Positions 56,938-64,000 of a stretch of DNA of 64,000 nt are shown here, piece by piece (position 1 is the first letter of the stretch; the number at the start of each line of letters is the position of its first letter). Source of the stretch: Voacanga thouarsii (Eukaryota > Streptophyta > Magnoliopsida > Gentianales > Apocynaceae); assembly GCA_026120185.1 (NCBI GenBank), contig JANUWF010003366.1, positions 2,976,001-3,040,000 on the forward strand, read 5' to 3'. The notes beneath the pieces were generated by a model that saw only the letters and a list, made by a program, of their open reading frames with translations, searched no databases and was not told where the DNA came from. Both the position numbers and the translations under genes were made by a program.

Positions 56938-57689
56938 CATGGTAGGGTTAGATTGTCTATAGCTATTTTATATTATTCTTGCATTATTTATTATTTGTTT
57001 ATCTCCAATTAATATTTTCATTTATTTATATTCTTTTAATTAAGTGTTTAATTTATAATTTCCATTGCTTATTATATTTTTCAGAAATGGTGCGTGGAAA
57101 GAAAAATCAATCTGGTAGGGGTTCTGGTTCCTCACCTTTGACGAGGAGAGGACGAGCGGCTCTTGGTGGCCCCTCAGATGGTCGACGATCATTAGCGTCG
57201 GCTCGAAAGGATTTGATGCCTTTGCTGAAATCTAGCACTTTAGTCACTGCAGCTAATGAACAGCAGCTGTCACCTGCTTTGGATGAGAATGAGGAAAACC
57301 AAATTGCTGTTGATGAAGGTGCTCAGAATACTCCTACTGACAATGTATATCAGACTCCTCAAAGTGTTGCTGCACCTATTGATGTAGATGACCATACTCC
57401 TCTTGATGGCAGCGCTGATGCTATACCATCTGATGGTCTACCAGACAGTACACCTTTTGGTAATCATGCCCAAGCATCTTCTACTCCTGTTGTGGTGCAG
57501 CCAGCTGGCTCATCTTCTGCAATTAATACTCCATCTGAGGGCAAGATCCGTTGCTTTATCAAGAGGGATGAGTAAGTGGTTTCTCTTTTCTTGTATTGCA
57601 TATTTTTTTGCTGCAAGATTATGAATTTGCTACAGGGGTTTAAGCTTAATGGTTTAAAATGGACATTGTCCTTAGGATATTTTGATATG

Positions 57690-57848
57690 AATTGTGTGCT
57701 AAGTATATCGGGCGTCTATATAAACATGATTGGGCAATCATTCGGTGTTTTGCGACGATGGTTTACCATTAGAAGCCCACGTATGATGCACAATGTCATG
57801 AAAGTATTAACAGATTTGTACAGAATCCAAAGCGAAAAAAAACTTAAG
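57690..57848. repeat. Duplicated ~155-bp block, copy 1
   Basis: Begins TGTGCTAAGTATATCGGGCG and contains TTTGCGACGATGGTTTACC. Copy 2 at 58384-58541 differs at few positions. Its translation shows no known domain. Confidence 0.9.
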
Positions 57849-58383
57849 TAATGTGCTAAATCAATAAAAAATACTAAAATCAGATGCAAAACCAAATTGT
57901 TGTTTTCTATCTCTATTATGTTATAGATTGTCTATTAGAGATGAGGAATTATGAATTTTGCATATATTTTTTCACCGAATTCTTTTGATATGAATTTTGT
58001 TAGAGAAACTTGCAAAAACAAAGCTGATTTTCGTGCCAATCTGTTTTGTATCTCTGATATAAAATAGAACCGTTTAGCTTATCATTTTGTGATTTTCATA
58101 GCTACTAAGCTAAAAATAAGCACATTGCACTGATATATTGTGTTGGATATGCTATAAGCTGAAGCTTTGATATATATTGTAAGACTTCACTTGACTTTAT
58201 TTTTTATACTAATCTTTGCTTTTTTCCTTTTCTTGGAATATATTTAAAAAAATACAGTGAAGAAAAAAAGTTTGAATCATAGAAACCAGTATTCTTTTAC
58301 TTGGTTCTCGTCTATAAGTTTAAAAAAAATGTTCAATGCACTGGCATATTATGTTAGATGTGCTAAAAGCTTACTGGATCTGA

Positions 58384-58541
58384 TTGTGTGCTAAATATAT
58401 CGAGCGTCTATATAAATATGATTGGACAACCATTCAGTGTTTTGCGACGATGGTTTACCATCAGAAGCCCACGTATGATGCACAATGTCATGAAAGTATT
58501 AACAGGTTTGTACAGAATCCAAAGTGAAAAAAACTTAAGGA
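58384..58541. repeat. Duplicated ~155-bp block, copy 2
   Basis: Direct repeat of 57690-57848, 690 bp downstream. Confidence 0.9.
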
Positions 58542-59686
58542 ATTTTGTTCAAGTTCCTTTGAGTGCTTCAAGTTTGCATTTTAGTATTTCATCTGATTAC
58601 CAATTTTCTGGACAACACTGCTATGATATAGTTGTCAATTTTTACTTCTTGAAGCCTGGTTATGTGTTTGTTTAGAAACTTGAAAATTGGTTGAACTTGG
58701 TCACCAAAGTCACCAATTTAAGTGGTGATGCAGTTGCCTAGGATAAAGGGTTGCATGTCTTAAAAGAAAAACTGATGCCGATCAGGACTTGATTGTTATG
58801 ATCCAATGATCTTCTATGGCGAAAAAACAGAAGGGATCTTTTGTGGTGCTGAATATTTGATTGGTTTAGTCACTTTCGAATTGGAAATGGTAGTTAGTTT
58901 GCTGTTCACAATTTGGTATCACAGAAGGAATTGACATCCATGTATATTGCTGTAGATTGTCTAAATATCATCTGGATCCATGTTTACCACCTGTTATAAA
59001 AAGCTCTCTCTAAGCTTGATTTATTTTTCCCTTGCAGGTTTTGGAACTGGCTATAGTATCTCCCTTGCTAATGTATTGTCCAGTTTTATCTTAAATCGAA
59101 ATATTTAACAAAATAATATAATTGGAGTGACATTTTAAATATCTTTGAGAGCTGAAACCTGTTTTGGTCTTAGTATTCGCCACCGTGTGAGAGCACTTTA
59201 TGCTTGGAGATGAGATGGTACCCACAAGGAAAGCTCAATGAACTCTACACTTTTGATAGACAAAAATCCTTCTAATTATAGGAGAGGGGATTGGAATATA
59301 TTACAGCTTTCTTTGTTTGATCACAGGTCCATCTTTTGTGAAGTTGTGGTTGTAATGCCATCTTTTGCTTCTTGTTTTTTTTTTTTATCTTTCAACAGCA
59401 GCTATAAGCTGGTTATATGTTAATGAATGCATATTGGGCAGATTTACCTGAATCTAATACACTATCACATTATCATTTTTTGTTGTTATTCTTTTATATT
59501 CATGTTCATAGGGTTCTCCATTGGTTACTCTTGAGGAAACCACAGTGAACTAAAGCTATTCATGAAAAAAAAATGTTGTTTTGCCATGTTTCATGTTATG
59601 ACTTGTTTTACCCTTTTTTTTTTTTTTTTTGAAAGCTGAATTTAAAAGGTGATTCAATCACACATATCGGAGTAGTGATTGAATCA

Positions 59687-60515
59687 AACAAAATTTGCTG
59701 GAGTTGTGAGAGCTAAAAACTTTGCAGGAGTTGTGATTGGTTGAAGTATTTTTGTTGGAGAAACTTGCAAAAACAAAGCTGCAGTTCATAAGTTTCCTGT
59801 TTGTGGTTGCTAGCTGTTTGTTGTTGTTAACTGAACCAATTGTTTAGAGTCTATTTTAGATGTTTTTAGCTATCTTTTGGTATGTATTCCTGTAACAAAA
59901 TTTGCTGGAGTTGTGAGAGCTAAAAACTTTGCAGGAGTTGTGATTGGTTGAAGTATTTTTGTTGGAGAAACTTGCATAAACAAAGCTGCAGTTCATAAGT
60001 TTCCTGTTTGTGGTTGCTGGCTGTTTGTTGTTGTTAACTGAACTAATTGCTTAGAGTCTATTTTAGATGTTTTTAGCTATCTTTTTGGTATGTATTCCTG
60101 TAACAAAATTTGCTGGAGTTGTGAGAGCTAAAAACTTTGCAGGAGTTGTGATTGGTTGAAGTATTTTTGTTGGAGAAACTTGCAAAAACAAAGCTGCAGT
60201 TCATGAGTTTCTTGTTTGTGGTTGCTGGCTGTTTGTTATTGTTAACTGAACCAATTGTTTAGAGTCTATTTTAGATGTTTTTAGCTATCTTTTGGTATGT
60301 ATTCTTGTAACAAAATTTGCTGGAGTTGTGAGAGCTAAAAACTTTGCAGGAGTTGTGATTGGTTGAAGCATTTTTGTTGGAGAAACTTGCAAAAACAAAA
60401 CTGCAATTCATAAGTTTCCTATTTGTGGTTGCTGGCTATTTGTTGTTGTTCACTGAACTAATTTTTTAGAGTCTATGTTAGATGTTTTTAACTGTCTTTT
60501 GGTATGTATTCCTGT
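59687..60515. repeat. Tandem array, four units of about 207 bp
   Basis: Units begin AAAATTTGCTGGAGTTGTGA at 59690, 59897, 60105 and 60312 and end with TTTGGTATGTATTCCTGT-like text. Units are very similar to each other. A single partial relative (GAAACTTGCAAAAACAAAGC) lies at about 58005. Confidence 0.95.
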
Positions 60516-62000
60516 GAAGAAAATGTAGGAAAGAGGGCTGAAACGTGTTGTGTTCAGGAGGTGTGAAAATGAAAACTATTATTGGTTATATGTCAATAAA
60601 TGCATGCTGGGCAGATTTACAGCTATTTATTTGGTGTGTCGACATATATTATGAACCTGACAACAAAAATCAGAAGAACACAAACAAAAGCCTTCATTTC
60701 TTGTTGAAAGCCTTCATTTTTTTTTTTTTTTGTGAAATGAAATGAATTATTATTGAATTTAACTCATATTCTTCAATTTCTGTGTCTTTAATTTCAATTT
60801 TTAGATCACCTCCAAATTTGGAATAATCACTACTATTGCCTACAAGAAAACAGTACTGCTACAATCAATTAACATAGGAAGAAAAAATGAAACTGATTTT
60901 TTTTTTCTAAATAAAAGAATCTGCCATTTTTCTATATAACCTAAGGGTTGTTTTTGTTAATTTTTTCTTGCATTGTAGAATCCTTTGCGAAGAAGATAAA
61001 GTTAAGAGGTTGCCAGGTAATAAGCCTGCACGTTCCATTCGACCAATCATACAATCAATGTTTCTTGGACCATATGAATCTTGGTCAAAGGTCCCAAACA
61101 CAGTTAAGAATGTTTGGTTTGCTAAGTGGACGGTAATTGTTTCTTTTCTTACTTTTATTTTAAGTGTTATATATTAATAATCTATATAATGTTTTGACAA
61201 TTCTTATGGCTAATATGCAAAAACAGTTCCAGTGGGATAGGATGTATGATGGACTCATTAGATCAAAATGGGACAAGAAAGGTGGCAAGATCTACACTTA
61301 TTTGATGGACCAAGTTCGTAAAGGGAAAGTCTCACATGATTTTATGAAGGATGAAGACTATAACAAGCTGTGAGCAATTTGGGATGGTGACAAATTCAAG
61401 AATATTTTAGAGATAATGAAGGCAAACAAAAATAGTGATTGTGGAGGTTTAGGAGGCTCACGCCACTCTGGCGGTTCCATACCAGCGACAATGCACAAGA
61501 GAAAACTAGTAAATTTTCTTATTTTTAGTACTTCAATTCAAATTTATGAAAATAACTTGTTCTAAAAATACTTAGGATTAATATCTATCTATCTAACGTG
61601 TTTTAATACTATTTTATGATTAAACCAAATATAGGAGGGGAAATATCATAGGGACTACTCATACTATGAAATATATGTCTTCACACACACAACAAACACT
61701 GAAGATGAAGTTGAGCAAGTGCTTAAGAAGGAACGCCGAATGTTGGAGGGTGAAGACATGGAGCTTGGAGGCCCGGAACTTGTCTTTGTTGACAAGCGGT
61801 CCGAGAAAACATATGTAAGTTTCATAAGTTAATAATGGTCTTTAATATTTTTTTATTCCAATACTACTATATCCATTATATTTAGCTCAAGTGAAGGTAG
61901 CTTTACATTTTCCATTTTTCCCATCCAACGTGGAAGACTTTGACATGTCTATTTATTGGTTTCCATATGTATAGCCATTTTGTGGGAGTTTTGGGAAGAG

Positions 62001-62190
62001 AGGGGGGGGGAGGGGGGAGCTTGGTTAAAATGTATTTGTTATGCATGAACTATGAAATGGGGGCGGGGGTATTGTGGACCAAGTCAAATAAAAAGAGGGG
62101 GGGGGGGGGGATTTGGTTAAAATGTGTTTGTTATGCATTAACTGTGAAAGAGGGGGTTGGGGGGTGCATTGTGGACCAAGTCAAATCAAC
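62001..62190. repeat. Two ~95-bp direct repeats bounded by G runs (intron 4)
   Basis: TTGGTTAAAATGTATTTGTT ... ATTGTGGACCAAGTCAAAT occurs twice, each preceded by long G runs (nine Gs at about 62002, fourteen at 62098). Confidence 0.9.
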
Positions 62191-62959
62191 TTTTCTAATT
62201 GAAAATATGGTAAAATATTCAAATGATGGTGATACTTTTTGACTTTTTATGTTACAACTAGATGATTCTAATTCTGATGGATGTTCTTTGTTTTAAACTT
62301 CACAATCACTAATATAGTTGAGATTTTCATGGTGTTTATTCTAAAATTCTTATCCATTTTTTAATCTGATATTTCTACATTTGTTTATGTGTTAGCGTCG
62401 CTACCAAGAAGAATTGAAGAAATAGATGGCATCACTTGCTAGCCAGATAGTTGAAGGGGCGCAGCCTCCACCAATAAACAAGGCTGATATTTGGTTGCGA
62501 GTTGTAGGCCATCCTAAGAAAGGGAATGCAGTTTATGGCATGGGATCCCTAAGCTCCAGTTGTCTATAGAAATCTACTTCACACATGTCATCGTCTTCTT
62601 CATCCATTTCATCGGCGCTTCCTTCGCATTTTGTGGAGATAACTGACTTTCAAAGTGCTATAAATGAGTTGGTGCAAAGGGCTGTTGACACACAGATTCA
62701 AGAAGTGTTGAGGACAAATGAGAGGTTAACAGCAGAGGTTTCTTTGCTAACACAGAAGGTTAAGGACTTAAGTGGATCAAATCAACCAGAAAATTAATAT
62801 TCCTTCACTGTGTTTCTTAATTGTATTAATATTCATTCACTGTTAAACCATGGAGCTGCAGTTCATCTCACTTTCATATTATGACAATCATTTTTGATTA
62901 GTTAAAGATGATGTTTGGTTAGGATTTGTGGTATTTTGTGAGGGAATTATATTTGCTTT

Positions 62960-63160
62960 GAATTTGTGGAAGGATGATGTTTGTGTTGGATTTGATGATA
63001 TTTGTGTTGGATTTGATGATGTTTATGTTGGGTTTGTGGATGTGTTTTGGCTTTATTATTTTATGAATTTGGATTTCATGATGTTTGTGTTGGATTTGAT
63101 GATGTTTATGTTGGGTTTGTGGATGTGTTTTGGCTTTATTATTTTATGAATTTGTCAAAT
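62960..63160. repeat. Two-unit ~90-bp tandem repeat
   Basis: The string with GATGTTTATGTTGGGTTTGT and GGATGTGTTTTGGCTTTATT is present twice (ends at about 63068 and 63150), with shorter GTTGGATTTGATGAT subrepeats. Confidence 0.88.
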
Positions 63161-63204
63161 GTAGGTGTTTGGTTATATGTTCAGATGAACTAGATTTCTG
63201 CCAA

Positions 63205-64000
63205 ATTAAAGAAAAATTACCAACTAAACAATCAGTTGGTAATTGAATAGAATTTGGTTGGTATTTCAATTGGTAATTGAAAATAATTCAGTTGGTAATA
63301 TATTAAATAGCAGTTAGTAATTTTCAAACCAACTATCTACCAACAAAAACTTAGTTGGTAATTTACCAACAGATTTTAAATCACTAAAATAGTTAGAAAA
63401 TTACCAACTGAATATTTGGTTGGTAAAGAAAGAAAAATACCAACCGGAAAAAAAATTAGCAACTGAACAACCTAGTTAGTAATTTACCAACAAAAAAATA
63501 CCAACCGATTTTAAATAACTAAAATAGTTGGAAAATTACCAACTGAATGTTCAGTTGGTAAATAAATAAAACTACCAACTAAAAAAAAATTACCAACCGA
63601 AAGTCAGTTGGTAATTACCTACACATATATCGGTTGGTAGTAACATGTCTCAGTTGGTAAATTAATAAATTACAATCGTATTTTCAATACAAATTTGCCC
63701 ACTAAAAGTTATAAATTTACAAACTATATTTTTGGTTGATAATTACCAACTGCAACAATCGGTTGGTAACATAAATGTTTGTTGGTAATTACCAACCGAA
63801 ATAGTCAACTCATATGCCAAACTTAATGCTAAATTTCCAACCGAAAATTTTACATTACCAACCGAGTTTTGGTTGGTAATTACCAACTGAAATAGTTAAC
63901 TTAAATGCCAAACTTAATACCAAATTTCCAACCGACGATTTTACAATACTAACCGAAATGTGGTTAGTAATTACTAACCGACTCCAAAAAATTTCAGTCG
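63205..64000. repeat. CACTA right subterminal repeat array
   Basis: Same ATTACCAACTGA/CAGTTGGTAATT vocabulary as 48358-49275, dense to the window edge. It shows the right terminus is close. Confidence 0.9.

Larger units (their letters stand above)
57572..60978 (+). other. Intron 1 of the TNPA-like gene (about 3.4 kb)
   Basis: Donor GTAAGT at 57572 and acceptor TTGCATTGTAG at 60978; the split codon GA|A keeps the frame. It contains a duplicated block and a four-unit tandem array, plus T-rich stretches. Additional small exons cannot be excluded. Confidence 0.65.
57087..62797 (+). pseudogene. CACTA TNPA/TNP1-like plant transposase gene, five inferred exons
   Basis: Inferred exons: 57087-57571, 60979-61132, 61227-61508, 61635-61814 and 62396-62797, all with GT...AG borders and agreeing phases. 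Exon 1 encodes MVRGKKNQSGRGSG and a low-complexity Pro/Ser/Asp-rich region ending KIRCFIKRD. Later exons encode KPARSIRPIIQSMFLGPYES, WFAKWT, FQWDRMYDGLIRSKWDK, KANKNSDCGGLGGSRHSGGS, YYEIYVFTHTT, LASQIVEGAQPPP, KADIWLRVVGHPKKGNAVYG and a C-terminal leucine-rich coiled coil VQRAVDTQIQEVLRTNERLT. The pattern fits the plant Ptta/En/Spm (Transposase_24) family. In-frame stops at 61371 (TGA), 62423 (TAG) and 62567 (TAG) break it. By analogy with En/Spm it would bind the subterminal repeats. An acceptor-like TTTTTCAG lies directly before the start codon. Confidence 0.82.
48342..64000 (+). mobile_element. Large CACTA (En/Spm-type) DNA transposon, right end outside the window
   Basis: The left terminus CACTACTAGAAAAATG has the family's CACTA start, preceded by AAG (possible 3-bp duplication). 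Subterminal arrays of short motifs occur at both ends (48342-49275 and 63205-64000). Two genes typical of the superfamily lie inside in plus orientation: a TNPD-type transposase (53276-56937) and a TNPA/TNP1-like gene (57087-62797). The element is at least 15.66 kb. It is inserted in gypsy LTR III, so it is younger than that LTR. Both genes carry several stops, so the copy is not autonomous now, but its termini and arrays could still be recognised by a transposase from elsewhere. Confidence 0.93.

Noticed and set aside
48342..64000. CACTA element read as a Helitron or Mutator
   Set aside because: The CACTA terminus, subterminal arrays and TNPD/DUF4218/DUF4216 domains fit En/Spm; no Rep/helicase or MURA motif was seen.

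Overview
This window is nuclear DNA of a flowering plant, probably a eudicot with a repeat-rich, AT-rich genome. It holds plant-type LINE, Ty1/copia (Sirevirus and another lineage), Ty3/gypsy and CACTA (En/Spm) sequences, long plant microsatellites, and a degraded piece of plastid 23S rDNA. I found no intact host gene and no intact transposon gene. The DNA is best read as a stratified deposit of transposable elements.

Left part, 1 to about 39,600: a minus-strand L1-type LINE (ORF1, endonuclease, reverse transcriptase, C-terminal zinc-finger region) lies in four pieces at 1-774, about 2019-2906, 9497-10227 and 37568-39600. It was split by (a) a segment of about 1.24 kb at 775-2018 that contains an exon-like fragment; (b) a complete non-autonomous LTR retrotransposon at 2912-9491 (minus strand, target duplication TGAGA); and (c) a solo gypsy-type LTR at 10233-37562 (target duplication AAGAA). 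That solo LTR is split by a minus-strand copia element (10662 to about 34001). The copia element is split inside its reverse transcriptase by a second solo LTR of the same gypsy family (12495-27895, duplication TTGTA). The second solo LTR is split by a complete plus-strand Sirevirus-type copia element (12659-23848, duplication ATTGT). The target-site duplications and the resumption of reading frames across junctions give the relative order: LINE, solo LTR I, copia 1, solo LTR II, Sirevirus (youngest).

Middle part, about 39,600-48,341: microsatellites, an AT-rich tandem repeat, a decayed minus-strand gypsy RNase H/integrase remnant containing a plastid 23S rDNA fragment, a truncated plus-strand gypsy element (LTR, primer site, gag, start of protease), the first ~470 bp of a copia LTR, and a third copy of the long gypsy LTR in the opposite orientation.

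Right part, 48,342 to the window end: a CACTA transposon of at least 15.66 kb, inserted in the third gypsy LTR. Its left terminus reads CACTACTAGAAAAA and is followed by a dense array of short TTGGTAAT/ATTACCAA-type subterminal repeats; a matching array fills the last 800 bp, so the right terminus must lie just outside. It carries two plus-strand genes: a TNPD-type transposase (53276-56937) and a second, TNPA/TNP1-like plant transposase gene (57087-62797) with five inferred exons. Both are broken by stops, most of them explicable as C-to-T changes. The ~3.4-kb first intron of the second gene holds a four-copy ~207-bp tandem array.
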